Below are positions 10,030-18,818 of a DNA stretch of 64,000 bases, one piece after another; position 1 is the stretch's first letter; every line of letters begins with the position of its first letter. The notes below the pieces were generated by a model that did no database searches, had not been told where the DNA came from, and worked only from the letters and a program-made list of their open reading frames with translations. The position numbers were made by a program, and so were the translations under genes. Source of the stretch: Pseudomonadota bacterium (lineage in GTDB: Bacteria; Pseudomonadota; Gammaproteobacteria; Xanthomonadales; SZUA-38); contig JBCCCR010000014.1 in assembly GCA_039033415.1 (NCBI GenBank), positions 1-64,000 of the forward strand, given 5' to 3'.

Positions 10030-11907
10030 CTAACGGCCTCCGCCAAGCATCTCCTCGGACCACCGCTCAGACCATGCTGCGAGCAGCCCAGATTCCTGAA
10101 GCGGATGCCAGAACGGGTCACGCACCACGCACTCCAGACAGACAAAGCCCTGCGTACTCGCAAGATCCAGCCGTTCGAGTGCCGTCACTTCTTCGTCCGC
10201 CAGCAGAAACAATACCGCTTCGCGGTAGGTGGTCTCACCGTCACTTTGGCCGCTTTGCTCTCGCTGTTCGACGATGCCACGAAGGATCTCAGCGGCAGCG
10301 CCGCTGCGCCCTTCGATGATCGCGGTCAAGGCGGCGGAAAACCGAGTGTATAAATCAGACGGCGCGGTTTGCTGATCAGATTGGGTAATCGCCAGCGCTC
10401 CGCTTGTGTTGCCACTGCGAAAATGTGCGTAGGCACGCTGAAAATTGAAATACGGAGAGTCAAAGACCGGTTGGGTCTCCAGGAATCGTTGCCACTTACC
10501 CACATACAAAAACACGTTGGGTGTTTCGCCTGTCTCTGCGATCAGTACCAGTGGATCCAACGCCAACGCTTTCTCCATCGCCCGTTCCGATTCCTCGAGA
10601 CGCCCGGTGTAGTTCAGGAGATAGGAAACCGTTGCCCACAGTGGCGCAACATCTGGAGAGGACCGCGCCGCCTGCTGCGCCGCGGCGAGCGCTTCGCTCA
10701 ACTTGCCCTGCGCCGCAAGCACCGATGTCTTGACCTTAATCGCGCTGGGATAGTCAGGTCTCAGTGCCAGCACCTTTTTTGCAGCCCCCATCGCGCCCTT
10801 CAGCGCGTCTTCACCTAGACCGCACGCCCAGGAATCCACCCAATGAGCCCAGGCCAAGGCCATCCAGCCACGCATGAAATCGGGGGTGCGCTGCACAACC
10901 GGAGTCATCATTCGAGCCAACTCCGGGTTACATCGCTCAAGCTCAAGCTCCGACATGACGAGCGCGTACGTCTCAAAGTCGGCAATCTGGTCCGGGAACC
11001 CTGCCTGGCTGGCGTTTCCCAGCAGGTGGGTGGGCAGGCGAAGCATGGCGCGATCGACAATCGCGTCGCGCACCGTGATGAACCGGCGCGTACTGGCAGA
11101 GTCGCCCTGCTTTGGCAGCTCGTAGACAACCATCGTAAAGCGTGACCGGTTTGAGGTGTCCCACAACCACAGTCGCACTTCAGGGCGCGCGGCGCCCGGC
11201 GTTTGTTTGACGTTGCCCGTCACGAGCCAATCGATTCCCAGCCCCTGCGCGAGATCGAGGGCCAACGGCATGGAGCCCTCGTCGGTGGTAGCTTCGAGAG
11301 CCCGCGTTGAGAGACCGGAGAATTCGTCCAGCCGCAGACGCAGCGACTCCGTCAAAAGCAGCGCGCTCGCACTGACTACCTCAGAGGACACCTGGAGGTC
11401 GGCAACGGCGATTCGCTGCACCGATGACGATATGGGCGCATCAACATCGATCAGCGCGGCCGCCAGCGCAGCGGCAGCAACCAACACGGCGGCGAGCCCT
11501 TCCCACTTCCAGCGAGTTCCGCCTGAGCCAACGGCCGGCTCCGACTGTGGGTGGACACTCGCAATCTCATGGTGGACTTCCGGCGTAAAGCGGTAACCGC
11601 GCCGGGGGACTGTCTGGATGAGGCTTCGAGCGCTATCGTCAAGCGCCCGTCGGACCTCAACGATGCACTGGACCAGAGAGTCTTCCGCAATGACTGCCTG
11701 CTCACCCCAGACGGCGTCCATGAGTTCAGCTTTGGTGATCAGCGCGCCGGGTCTACCCAGGAAGTACGCCAGCACCTCCATCGATTTTGGGCGCAGCTCG
11801 ATGGCAACTCCACCACTCGACAACAACGCCGCATCGGCATCGAAAACAAAATTGCCGAAGACGAAACGCTTGGCGCCCCGAGCCTGTTGATCGTTTGAAT
11901 CAGTCAT
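10030..11907 (-). CDS. CadC-like transmembrane transcriptional regulator with TPR-like C-terminal half
   Basis: 625 residues from the ATG at 11907 (the reading frame is open further upstream to 11964, but the winged-helix domain begins right after MTDSNDQQ). Residues about 10-105 form an OmpR/PhoB-type winged helix (FVFGNFVFD...RPKSMEVL...TVPRRGYRF), followed by one membrane helix (AAVLVAAAALAAALI, about residue 135) and a periplasmic part. The C-terminal 350 residues are alpha-helical and alanine-rich with TPR-like repeats (AIKVKTSVLAAQGKLSEAL, LNYTGRLEESERAMEKALAL). This matches one-component ToxR/CadC regulators that sense the envelope and bind DNA at the membrane. Its target is unknown; the adjacent secreted protein is a candidate. 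Confidence 0.85.
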   Translation of the reverse strand: MTDSNDQQARGAKRFVFGNFVFDADAALLSSGGVAIELRPKSMEVLAYFLGRPGALITKAELMDAVWGEQAVIAEDSLVQCIVEVRRALDDSARSLIQTVPRRGYRFTPEVHHEIASVHPQSEPAVGSGGTRWKWEGLAAVLVAAAALAAALIDVDAPISSSVQRIAVADLQVSSEVVSASALLLTESLRLRLDEFSGLSTRALEATTDEGSMPLALDLAQGLGIDWLVTGNVKQTPGAARPEVRLWLWDTSNRSRFTMVVYELPKQGDSASTRRFITVRDAIVDRAMLRLPTHLLGNASQAGFPDQIADFETYALVMSELELERCNPELARMMTPVVQRTPDFMRGWMALAWAHWVDSWACGLGEDALKGAMGAAKKVLALRPDYPSAIKVKTSVLAAQGKLSEALAAAQQAARSSPDVAPLWATVSYLLNYTGRLEESERAMEKALALDPLVLIAETGETPNVFLYVGKWQRFLETQPVFDSPYFNFQRAYAHFRSGNTSGALAITQSDQQTAPSDLYTRFSAALTAIIEGRSGAAAEILRGIVEQREQSGQSDGETTYREAVLFLLADEEVTALERLDLASTQGFVCLECVVRDPFWHPLQESGLLAAWSERWSEEMLGGGR

Positions 11908-12075
11908 TGCTACCGCTTGGTGCCACTGCCAGTACTTTCCAGCGACGAAATCCAGTCGTTTCACTGTTGCCCATCAACAGGATTCGCGCAAGCAAAAACC
12001 CGCAAATATCAGGCAGGCAGTTGAATCGCCCCACTAGACCCACCGGTGGTCGACTCCGCTGCTGGCGTTGTCGAT

Positions 12076-12978
12076 CTATGCACTTTTGCCCTTCTCCTGT
12101 ACATATTCGGCGATGGTGTCGAACACCAGCCGAATACGCCGGCTGGTGTGCAGCTCGCGGTGGGTGACCAGCCAGACCGGCACGGGGAAAGGCGGAAGCG
12201 ATGGCAGCACCAGCTCCAGCGAAGGCTTTAAGGCGGCCACATCTCGGGTCATGACGCTCACGCCCAGCCCCTGCTCCATCAGCGCCAGGATGACCACGCC
12301 GCTTGAGGTGTAGACTTTGAAATGCTGCGGGGTCAGGGGAATGCCCATCTCGTTGAACACAGCCAGCAGCGTGGTTGGGCTTTCAAAGCCAATGAAATCG
12401 TAGTTCACCAGATCGGCTGGCGTTTTTGGCCTACCTTTCCTGTCCAGGTACGCGCTGGCCGCATAGAAATGGCCAGTCATGTCGCCGATATGACGCGCGA
12501 TGAGATCCCCGTGTTCCGGCCGGGCGTGCCTCACCGCTATATCCGCTTCACGCCGGATCAGATCGAGTGATTCGTTCGCGGTGATGATCTCCAGCTCGAT
12601 GCCGGGCGCCCGTTCGCGTATCCGCTCAACGATGGGCGGCAAATGGATCATGGCAAATCCTTCGGTGGCGGTCAGGCTGACATGTCCATCGATAAGCTCG
12701 GTGCGGCCCGTGGCCGCAAGCGAGACCCGTGTCGCCGCGTCACCCATCGCGCGCACGTGCTCCAGCAACGCCAGACCGGTTTCGGTGAGCTCCATGCGCC
12801 GGTGCCCCCGTTCAAAAAGGGTCACGCTCAAATCGGCCTCAAGGCCCGCAACCTGCCGACTCAGCGTAGGTTGCGTCACCCCAAGCGCCCGCGCCGCGGC
12901 GGATAGCGAACCTTCCTCTGCCGTCGCAAGAAAAGCCCTTACCTGATTCCAGTCGAAGCTTACCGCCTGCCAATTCAT
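12076..12978 (-). CDS. LysR-family transcriptional regulator
   Basis: 300 residues, standard for the family. The N-terminal winged helix-turn-helix is clear (FLATAEEGSLSAAARALGVT, then QPTLSRQVAGLE). The C-terminal effector domain starts near residue 95 (DGHVSLTATEGFA) and has the usual two-lobe pattern (DIAVRHARPEHGDLIAR). It is divergent from the two methyltransferase genes, 90 bp away, and by the common LysR arrangement probably controls them together with itself. An AT-rich imperfect palindrome lies in the shared region. The inducer is unknown. Confidence 0.93.
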   Translation of the reverse strand: MNWQAVSFDWNQVRAFLATAEEGSLSAAARALGVTQPTLSRQVAGLEADLSVTLFERGHRRMELTETGLALLEHVRAMGDAATRVSLAATGRTELIDGHVSLTATEGFAMIHLPPIVERIRERAPGIELEIITANESLDLIRREADIAVRHARPEHGDLIARHIGDMTGHFYAASAYLDRKGRPKTPADLVNYDFIGFESPTTLLAVFNEMGIPLTPQHFKVYTSSGVVILALMEQGLGVSVMTRDVAALKPSLELVLPSLPPFPVPVWLVTHRELHTSRRIRLVFDTIAEYVQEKGKSA

Positions 12979-13068
12979 AATTTATGCATACCAAATATAG
13001 AAATATTGGGAATTTATGTTTTGTATTTGCATAGATAGCATGACACCTCGTTTGAGAGGAACCAAGTC
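12979..13068. promoter_or_regulatory. Divergent lysR/methyltransferase control region with AT-rich inverted repeat
   Basis: This 90-bp stretch is far richer in A and T than its surroundings. It contains an imperfect palindrome, CCAAATAT-AGAA-ATATTGG (about 12991-13009), and two related TGCATA words (TTATGCATA near 12981 and TTTGCATA near 13026). This is the expected position of a LysR operator overlapping both promoters. I could not assign -35/-10 elements with confidence. Confidence 0.45.
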
Positions 13069-13818
13069 ATGCAGTACACCAACGCGCCATTAATCCCTGT
13101 CTTTTCCCGCTGGGTCGGGTCCTGGCAGATTCGCGTGGAGCGGCGCCCTCTACACCCGGAAGCGCTGGCCGAAGCCTACAATCGCGAGGCACCTCGCTGG
13201 ACGGCGCTGACCGACAGACTCGGCTATGGCCAGGCTTACGAGCGCCTGTTTGAGAAGCTCATCAGCGGCAGGACTATTCAGGCCAGCGCGGCGCCGCTGA
13301 AAGTGCTCGATTGCGGCGTGGGGACGGGGTCTTTTTCCCTCGCGCTCGCGCGTGCCTGGCGCATGCCCCTTGCACTGAGCGGTGTGGACGTATCGCCGGC
13401 GATGATCACCACAGCCGACGCCCGTTTCCGCGCCGCTAACCGGCCGGCCCGACTGCTGGAAGCATGCGTTTGTGCGCTGCCGTTTGCCGATGCGAGCTTC
13501 GACGTTGTGGTGGCGGCACACGTGCTCGAGCATCTGCCGAACCCGATCGACGCGCTGAATGAAATCCGTCGCGTGCTGCGGCCGGGTGGTCGGGTTGTTG
13601 CGTGCATGACCCGGCACTCGTGGCTCGGCGCCTACATCCAGGCGAAGTGGCGCACGCACCGGCTGACCCACGACCGAGCTCACCAATGGCTCTGTCAGGC
13701 CGGCCTCGCGCCGACGAACACCCGGGCCCACCTGACGGGCGTGGCGGGCCTGACGAGCCTTGTCGCCATCGGACAACATCAACAGGCCGGCATCGCCGGT
13801 CCGGAGCAATACCTATGA
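13069..13818 (+). CDS. Class I SAM-dependent methyltransferase
   Basis: 249 residues. Motif I for SAM binding is [15 protein letters not shown] (about residues 82-96), the acidic end of strand 2 is in [10 protein letters not shown], and the later motif [16 protein letters not shown] is typical of UbiE/Methyltransf_11 proteins. The N-terminus up to about residue 50 is an extra segment with no recognised domain. The substrate is unknown. The stop overlaps the start of the next gene by four bases (ATGA), so the two methyltransferases are translationally coupled, and both are divergent from the LysR gene. Confidence 0.85.
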   Translation: MQYTNAPLIPVFSRWVGSWQIRVERRPLHPEALAEAYNREAPRWTALTDRLGYGQAYERLFEKLISGRTIQASAAPLKVLDCGVGTGSFSLALARAWRMPLALSGVDVSPAMITTADARFRAANRPARLLEACVCALPFADASFDVVVAAHVLEHLPNPIDALNEIRRVLRPGGRVVACMTRHSWLGAYIQAKWRTHRLTHDRAHQWLCQAGLAPTNTRAHLTGVAGLTSLVAIGQHQQAGIAGPEQYL

Positions 13819-14459
13819 GTACGATCACGATGAACCCACCACACGCAGACGCACGCTTCTGGAATCTCATCGCGGCGCGCTACGCCCGCAAGGCGGTGCC
13901 CGATCAGGCTGCCTACGAAACCAAGCTCAGGAAAACCAACGGTTACCTGAACATCACCGACCGGGTGCTGGAAATCGGCTGCGGTACGGGCAGCACCGCA
14001 CTGCATCATGCCTCCCGCGTTGCCTCGGTGCTTGGCACCGATATCTCGCCCAGGATGATCGACATCGCCCGCGAGAAAGCCCGGGCAGCGGGCGCCGACA
14101 ATGTGGCGTTTGAGGTGTCGAGCGTCGAAGACCTGGAATCTGCGCCGACGCCTTATGACGTCATCATGGCCCACAGCATCCTACACCTGGTCGAAGACGT
14201 CCCGGCGACACTGCAGCGGCTGTACGGTCTGCTCAAACCCGGCGGGCTGCTCATCTCCAACACGCAGTGCATCGGCGACAGTGCCCGGTGGCTCGGTTGG
14301 GTGGCGCCGATGGGTCGACACCTCGGGGTCTTGCCGAGAGTCAACGTGTTTCAGGAAGCGACCTTTTTTGCATGGATCGAAGATGCAGGCTTTGCCGTGG
14401 AGGAAGTCTGGCAAACGAAACCCAAAGCGAGTCACTACGTGGTGGCCCGCACGGTTTAA
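13815..14459 (+). CDS. Class I SAM-dependent methyltransferase (second of a coupled pair)
   Basis: 214 residues from the ATG at 13815, chosen because it forms an ATGA overlap with the preceding gene; the frame is open back to 13602 but that part lies inside the upstream gene. SAM motif I is [15 protein letters not shown], motif II is in [13 protein letters not shown], and [16 protein letters not shown] is the post-II region. The region after GGLLISNTQ is similar to small Methyltransf_25/UbiE-type enzymes that act on small molecules. It is clearly related in fold to its neighbour but not a recent duplicate: motif regions differ. Substrate unknown. Confidence 0.85.
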   Translation: MSTITMNPPHADARFWNLIAARYARKAVPDQAAYETKLRKTNGYLNITDRVLEIGCGTGSTALHHASRVASVLGTDISPRMIDIAREKARAAGADNVAFEVSSVEDLESAPTPYDVIMAHSILHLVEDVPATLQRLYGLLKPGGLLISNTQCIGDSARWLGWVAPMGRHLGVLPRVNVFQEATFFAWIEDAGFAVEEVWQTKPKASHYVVARTV

Positions 14460-14472
14460 CCGCAGCCTGTTC

Positions 14473-14499
14473 CCGGCTGGACCGCAATGGTCCAGCCGG
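14473..14499 (+). terminator. Hairpin after the methyltransferase pair
   Basis: CCGGCTGGACC (14473-14483), loop GCAAT, then an exact reverse complement (14489-14499), 13 bases after the stop codon. Only a short T-containing stretch (TTGT) follows, so this is a probable but weak intrinsic terminator. Confidence 0.6.
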
Positions 14500-14564
14500 T
14501 TGTACCTCACCCTCCGCGGACCGCTACCCCTCCCGCCCTAAGTCCGCCGGCTGTCGCGCAGCAC

Positions 14565-14611
14565 TGTGTATAGGTTTTGACAGCTGTGTATATATGTGTA
14601 TACTGTGTATA
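14565..14611 (+). promoter_or_regulatory. Promoter embedded in four TGTGTATA repeats (probable GntR/YtrA operator)
   Basis: -35 TTGACA (14577-14582) and -10 TATACT (14599-14604) are separated by 16 bases, close to a sigma-70 consensus. The octamer TGTGTATA occurs at 14565, 14585, 14595 and 14604, so repeats flank and overlap both promoter boxes. YtrA-type GntR proteins bind such A/T-rich repeated sites and repress their own operon; autoregulation by the gene at 14645 is therefore the natural reading. Confidence 0.75.
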
Positions 14612-14644
14612 TTGATTATAAACAGTTGACGGTAAGCCATACCG

Positions 14645-15022
14645 ATGGGCCACGACTTCATCCTGTCGCAGAGCGACGGACGACCGATGTACCTGCAGAT
14701 CATGGAGCAGATCAAGCTGCGCATTGCCGTGGGTGACTGGCAGCCCGGTTTCAAGCTGCCGTCGATCAGGGAGCTAGCCGTGGACGCAAAGGTCAGCGTG
14801 ATCACCATCAAAAGGGCGTATCAGGATCTCGAAAACGAAGGCGTCATCGTCACGCAGCAGGGCAAAGGCTCGTTTGTCGCGGCGGTCGATGACCTCGGCA
14901 GTCGGCTCAAAGAGGCCGAACTCGATCAGCATTTGACGCAGGTGATGAAGACGGCCAAGTCGCTGCGGCTTGACGTCGAAGAGCTGATCAGCCGGCTGCG
15001 AAAACGCTGGCCGGACGCATGA
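14645..15022 (+). CDS. GntR-family regulator, YtrA subfamily
   Basis: 125 residues, the short length typical of YtrA members: a GntR winged helix (PMYLQIMEQIKLRI...LPSIRELAVDAKVS, residues about 14-75) followed by only about 50 helical residues and no large effector domain. Such regulators usually repress an adjacent ABC transporter operon and respond to cell-envelope stress, antibiotics or other signals. Here the stop overlaps the start of an ABC ATPase gene by ATGA. The upstream promoter sits within four TGTGTATA repeats. No strong Shine-Dalgarno precedes the ATG. Confidence 0.92.
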   Translation: MGHDFILSQSDGRPMYLQIMEQIKLRIAVGDWQPGFKLPSIRELAVDAKVSVITIKRAYQDLENEGVIVTQQGKGSFVAAVDDLGSRLKEAELDQHLTQVMKTAKSLRLDVEELISRLRKRWPDA

Positions 15023-15957
15023 GCCAGGACTCCAGGAATAGCATCATGAATAGTAACGAATCGACAGCACCGCTGATCAAGCTGAAGGGTGTAGGCAAGT
15101 CCTACCAGCATTTCGAACTGGCCGACGTCGACCTGTCGCTGGAGCCAGGTTGCGTGATGGGTTTCATCGGCCCGAACGGTGCCGGCAAGTCCACGACTAT
15201 TCGAATGATCATGGGGCTGATCAAGGCCGATCGGGGTGACTTGGAGGTGCTGGGTGTGCCGATGCCCGAGCGGATGGCGGATGCCAAGTGGGACATTGGC
15301 TTTGCTTCCGAGGACATGCGGCTCTTTAAGAACGGCACGCTGGCCTGGCATATGAACTTCATGCGCCGAATCTATCCCCGCTGGGATGACAACTATGCAC
15401 AGGTGCTGCTGAAACGCTTTGATCTCCGGCAGGAGCAGAAGCTCAAAGGCTTCTCCCACGGGCAGCGCGTTAAGGCTGGACTGCTCCTCGCTTTGGCGCG
15501 TCGGCCAAAACTGCTGGTGCTGGATGAACCGACAACGGGACTCGATCCGGTCGCGCGAAAGGAAGTCCTGAACGAGCTGCTGGAAGTGCTGGCCGATGAA
15601 CGTCGCGCCGTGCTGTTTTCGTCGCACAACACGCAAGACGTGGAACAGGTCTCCGACATGATCACCTTTATCGACCGAGGCCGGATCATCGACTCGCAGG
15701 ATAAGGAAACGTTTCTGGAAAAGTGGCGACGCGTCCGCTTCCGCGCTGCCGACGAGATCCGCGAAAAGGACCTTTCCGGCGTTGTGGAATTTCACCATCG
15801 CGGTCAGCTCGGTAGCGTGGTCACCGATCGGTTTGAGCCGGCGATGACCGAGCGGCTGACCCACCTGGGCGCTGAAGTCCAGGGTGTCGAGCCGATGACG
15901 CTGGAAGAGATATTTGTGGCTGAGGTTGAAGCCAGCCGCGAGGAGGTATTGTTGTGA
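15019..15957 (+). CDS. ABC transporter ATP-binding protein
   Basis: 312 residues. Walker A is GPNGAGKS (51-58), the signature region is FSHGQRVKAGLLLALARRP (less standard than LSGGQ: SHGQ), Walker B is LLVLDEPTTGLDP, and the switch histidine is in LFSSHNTQD. A C-terminal extension of about 80 residues follows, as in drug- or peptide-export ATPases of the CcmA/YtrB kind. It is coupled by four-base overlaps to the regulator before it and to the permease after it. A second ATG at 15046 is an alternative start. Energises export through the membrane partner encoded next. Confidence 0.93.
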   Translation: MSQDSRNSIMNSNESTAPLIKLKGVGKSYQHFELADVDLSLEPGCVMGFIGPNGAGKSTTIRMIMGLIKADRGDLEVLGVPMPERMADAKWDIGFASEDMRLFKNGTLAWHMNFMRRIYPRWDDNYAQVLLKRFDLRQEQKLKGFSHGQRVKAGLLLALARRPKLLVLDEPTTGLDPVARKEVLNELLEVLADERRAVLFSSHNTQDVEQVSDMITFIDRGRIIDSQDKETFLEKWRRVRFRAADEIREKDLSGVVEFHHRGQLGSVVTDRFEPAMTERLTHLGAEVQGVEPMTLEEIFVAEVEASREEVLL

Positions 15958-16679
15958 CCACAATTGCTGCCACCAACGACAGTGCTTTGGCGCCTGAGCG
16001 GGTTAGCGTGCGCACCCTGCTTTGGGAGCTGGCCAAAAAGGACGTGTACTTCAGCGCCGGCCCGCTGCTGGCCTATTTCGCGCTCGGCATGATCGGTGTC
16101 GGGCTGCTGGCCACGGGTCATGAAGCGGCGTTCTACACCGGCGCACTGCTTCTTATGTCAGCCGTCATCGTGACCGGAGCACACCTGGTGTTTGTCAACG
16201 TCGTGGGCGAGCGCGGTCAGCAGAACCTGCCGCTGGTCATGAGCCTGCCCATCACCTACATGCAGTATTCGGTCTACAAGCTGGGCGCTAACCTGGGCAT
16301 CTTTCTGCTCGCGTGGCTGATCTTGGTGGGCGCTGCCGTCGGCACCATCCTCGGCAAGGAGGGCCTGCCCAATGGTCTGATCCCGTTCACCGTCATCATG
16401 CTGCTCGAGCTGTTTCTGGCTTATGTGCTGGTGCTCTGCGTGGCGCTGGTCATGGAGTCGGAAGCCTGGACGATTGTGGTGATGACTATCACCAATATTC
16501 TGATTTCCCTGGTGATGTACAGCCTCAACAAGATTGAGGGCATCGGCCCGTATGTGTCGGGTCCGGTAGCGGTTTGGAACCGGTCCTCGCTGGGCCTGAT
16601 TGCCGCTGAACTGATCGCGATTGTGCTGCTGATCGCCGCAACTTTGCTGATTCAGTCCCGGAAACACGACTACCTGTAG
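15954..16679 (+). CDS. ABC transporter permease subunit
   Basis: 241 residues with six hydrophobic segments (for example GPLLAYFALGMIGVGLLATG, LLLMSAVIVTGAHLVFVNVV, FLLAWLILVGAAVGTILG, VIMLLELFLAYVLVLCVALV, LIAAELIAIVLLIAATLLI), fitting the membrane half of an ABC-2-type exporter. The start is GTG at 15954, overlapping the ATPase stop as GTGA, with GAGGAGG upstream. Together with the ATPase it probably forms a homodimeric or 2+2 exporter; the cargo is unknown. Confidence 0.85.
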   Translation: MTTIAATNDSALAPERVSVRTLLWELAKKDVYFSAGPLLAYFALGMIGVGLLATGHEAAFYTGALLLMSAVIVTGAHLVFVNVVGERGQQNLPLVMSLPITYMQYSVYKLGANLGIFLLAWLILVGAAVGTILGKEGLPNGLIPFTVIMLLELFLAYVLVLCVALVMESEAWTIVVMTITNILISLVMYSLNKIEGIGPYVSGPVAVWNRSSLGLIAAELIAIVLLIAATLLIQSRKHDYL

Positions 16680-16746
16680 TCGTCGTGACCTGACTTCGAA
16701 TTTAACCGTCGGCCAGCACGGTCGACCTTTCCACTGGAGAGAACTC

Positions 16747-18012
16747 ATGGAACACGCCAAAACCGGCGAGGACTTCGCTCGCCCTGAAAACACCACGCCG
16801 ATCGACCAGCGCTATCACTACATGGACAACCTCCGGGCGTTGGCCATGCTGGCGGGCGTCCTGTTTCACGCGATGCTGGCGCACAGCCCGCTCATGGCCA
16901 ACCTGTGGCTGTCCGCGGACTCGCAAAACGCCGCGTGGATCGACGCCGTTGCCTGGTTCAGCCACCTGTTCCGGATGCCACTGTTTTTCCTGATCGCCGG
17001 CTTCTTTGCTGCCTACCTGTTGCGTAAGCGCGGCGCCTGGGGTCTGGTGAAGAACCGCGCGCTGCGCATTGCGCTCCCGCTGCTGGTCTTCCTGCCGCTG
17101 GTGACCATCGCCACCATCGGCGGCATTGAATGGGCCAGCCAGCACGTGGCCCGGCCCTCCCCGATGCTCGGCCTCATCAAGTGGCTGCAGACCCTGCCCG
17201 AACAGACGCCGCCCCCGTTTTCCTTCAGCCATCTCTGGTTTCTGTACCAGCTTTGTCTGTTTATTCCCGTCTGGCTTCTGCTGAGCCGACTCGGAATCCT
17301 GGCGCGTTTGTCGCGATTCGATGGACTTGGAGTCTTGCCTGCGATGCTCCTATTGCCGATCCTGACCGTTCCAGCGCTGCTGAGTCAGACGGCGCCGCAC
17401 CCGGCACCCGATGGCCTGATGCCACACGGTTGGTCGTTCGGTTTTTACGGGCTTTTCTTCCTCTTTGGGAGCTACCTGTTCGGCCAGCAAACTCTGCTGG
17501 AGCGTTTGCGGCCGCACGTCAGCTTGATGCTGGCTGGCAGCGCAGCGCTCTATGCCGTGTACTTTTACTTCCTGCCGAAGTCCGTAAGCATGGAACAGAT
17601 CATGGCGCAAGGTGGCCAGCCGGATGGGCTTACGGCCGAACACATCGCCATGGCGGTTGCCGGCGCGTTCGTCTCGTGGTGGATGACCCTTTCCTGCCTG
17701 GTCCTTGGCAAGCGTCTACTCGATCGAGCCAGCGGCGCGATGCGCTATGTCGCTGACGCGTCCTACTGGATCTACCTGATCCACCTGCCGTTGCTCTTCT
17801 GGATCCAGTTTGCGCTGCTGGACTTCGACGGGGGCCTGTGGGTAAAGCTGACGCTCTCGGTCGTCTTGACGATGCTGCTCGGGTTGATCAGCTATGCGTT
17901 GCTGGTTCGCTGGACGCCGATCGGCTGGCTGCTGAACGGGCGCAAAAGCAGGCGTCGCCCGACCGCCGCCAGCCATGCAGAACCGGTCCCCGACGGTCAG
18001 CCCTCGTCGTAA
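16747..18012 (+). CDS. Acyltransferase 3 family membrane protein (OpgC/MdoC-like)
   Basis: 421 residues with about ten membrane segments. The N-terminal motif RYHYMDNLRALAMLAGVLFH contains the R-x10-H arrangement of acyltransferase-3 enzymes, and YWIYLIHLPLLF near residue 345 is the characteristic late helix. OpgC-type members succinylate periplasmic glucans; other members acetylate surface polysaccharides. GGAGAGAACTC precedes the ATG. It lies 67 bp after the permease on the same strand and may be the last gene of the GntR-regulated operon, which would link envelope-glycan modification to the exporter. Confidence 0.82.
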   Translation: MEHAKTGEDFARPENTTPIDQRYHYMDNLRALAMLAGVLFHAMLAHSPLMANLWLSADSQNAAWIDAVAWFSHLFRMPLFFLIAGFFAAYLLRKRGAWGLVKNRALRIALPLLVFLPLVTIATIGGIEWASQHVARPSPMLGLIKWLQTLPEQTPPPFSFSHLWFLYQLCLFIPVWLLLSRLGILARLSRFDGLGVLPAMLLLPILTVPALLSQTAPHPAPDGLMPHGWSFGFYGLFFLFGSYLFGQQTLLERLRPHVSLMLAGSAALYAVYFYFLPKSVSMEQIMAQGGQPDGLTAEHIAMAVAGAFVSWWMTLSCLVLGKRLLDRASGAMRYVADASYWIYLIHLPLLFWIQFALLDFDGGLWVKLTLSVVLTMLLGLISYALLVRWTPIGWLLNGRKSRRRPTAASHAEPVPDGQPSS

Positions 18013-18132
18013 GGTTTTCCGGCGACGCTGATGCCTGGGCGTCAACTGCTGGCCATTTGCCACATTGACGCCTTTGCCGCCGCAGGGTTACGCTGAGACG
18101 CTTTACCGCGGCCAAGACTGAGGAGCAGTTCG

Positions 18133-18690
18133 TTGAGGATTACCTTCGATTTAAGTGATAAAGACCTGAGCCACTTTCGTGGGGTAATGCGCCGCGCCAT
18201 CAAGGCACACAAGGACACCGATGAGGCCACCATCGTGGCCGCCGCCACCAAGCTTCTCGCTGAGGTCAACGCCAAGAAAGCGCCCAACTTCATCACCGAC
18301 CGTTTGTCCCGGCTGCGTGGCCTGATCGCCATGGTCGAGGACAAAGGCTGGGCCATGCCGCCCGATGAGCATAAGCGCGTGATGAGCGCGCTGGCCTATT
18401 TCAGTGATCCGGAAGACCTCATTCCGGATGAAATCCCCGGCCTGGGTTTTCTCGATGACGCCATCATGATCGAACTGGCGGTCCGCGAGCTCAAACACGA
18501 AATCGAAGCCTATCGAGACTTTTGCGTGTTTCGCACCGCCGCTGCAGCGAAACGTGGCATTCCGGAGCACGACCTGGACCGGGAGGACTTTGTGGTCGAA
18601 CGGCAGAAGCGTCTTCACCGGCGCGTCAAAACGCGCCGCTCCAGCCGCAGCCGCAAATCCGGGACGGTGGGCAACTTCCGACTGTTCTAA
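18133..18690 (+). CDS. YkvA family (DUF1232) protein
   Basis: 185 residues. The start is a TTG at 18133 with GAGGAGC about six bases upstream. Residues about 75-115 contain the DUF1232 pattern ALAYFSDPEDLIPDEIPGLG followed by FLDDAIMI, seen in YkvA proteins where it forms a small helical membrane-associated unit. The C-terminus is strongly basic (about residues 160-182, many Arg, Lys and Ser), suggesting interaction with nucleic acid or acidic lipid. Function of the family is not settled. No operon partner is evident. Confidence 0.8.
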   Translation: MRITFDLSDKDLSHFRGVMRRAIKAHKDTDEATIVAAATKLLAEVNAKKAPNFITDRLSRLRGLIAMVEDKGWAMPPDEHKRVMSALAYFSDPEDLIPDEIPGLGFLDDAIMIELAVRELKHEIEAYRDFCVFRTAAAAKRGIPEHDLDREDFVVERQKRLHRRVKTRRSSRSRKSGTVGNFRLF

Positions 18691-18818
18691 GCCGCCGGCT
18701 GCACTGAGGTAGAAGCCTCGGAAGGCTGCCAACAAGCTCACGCAAGCGTCTCTAAAAGCTGGATATTTTCTTTCCAGCCGACTAGTATTTCCGTCCCCGG
18801 GTATTTTCAGGCAACGCC

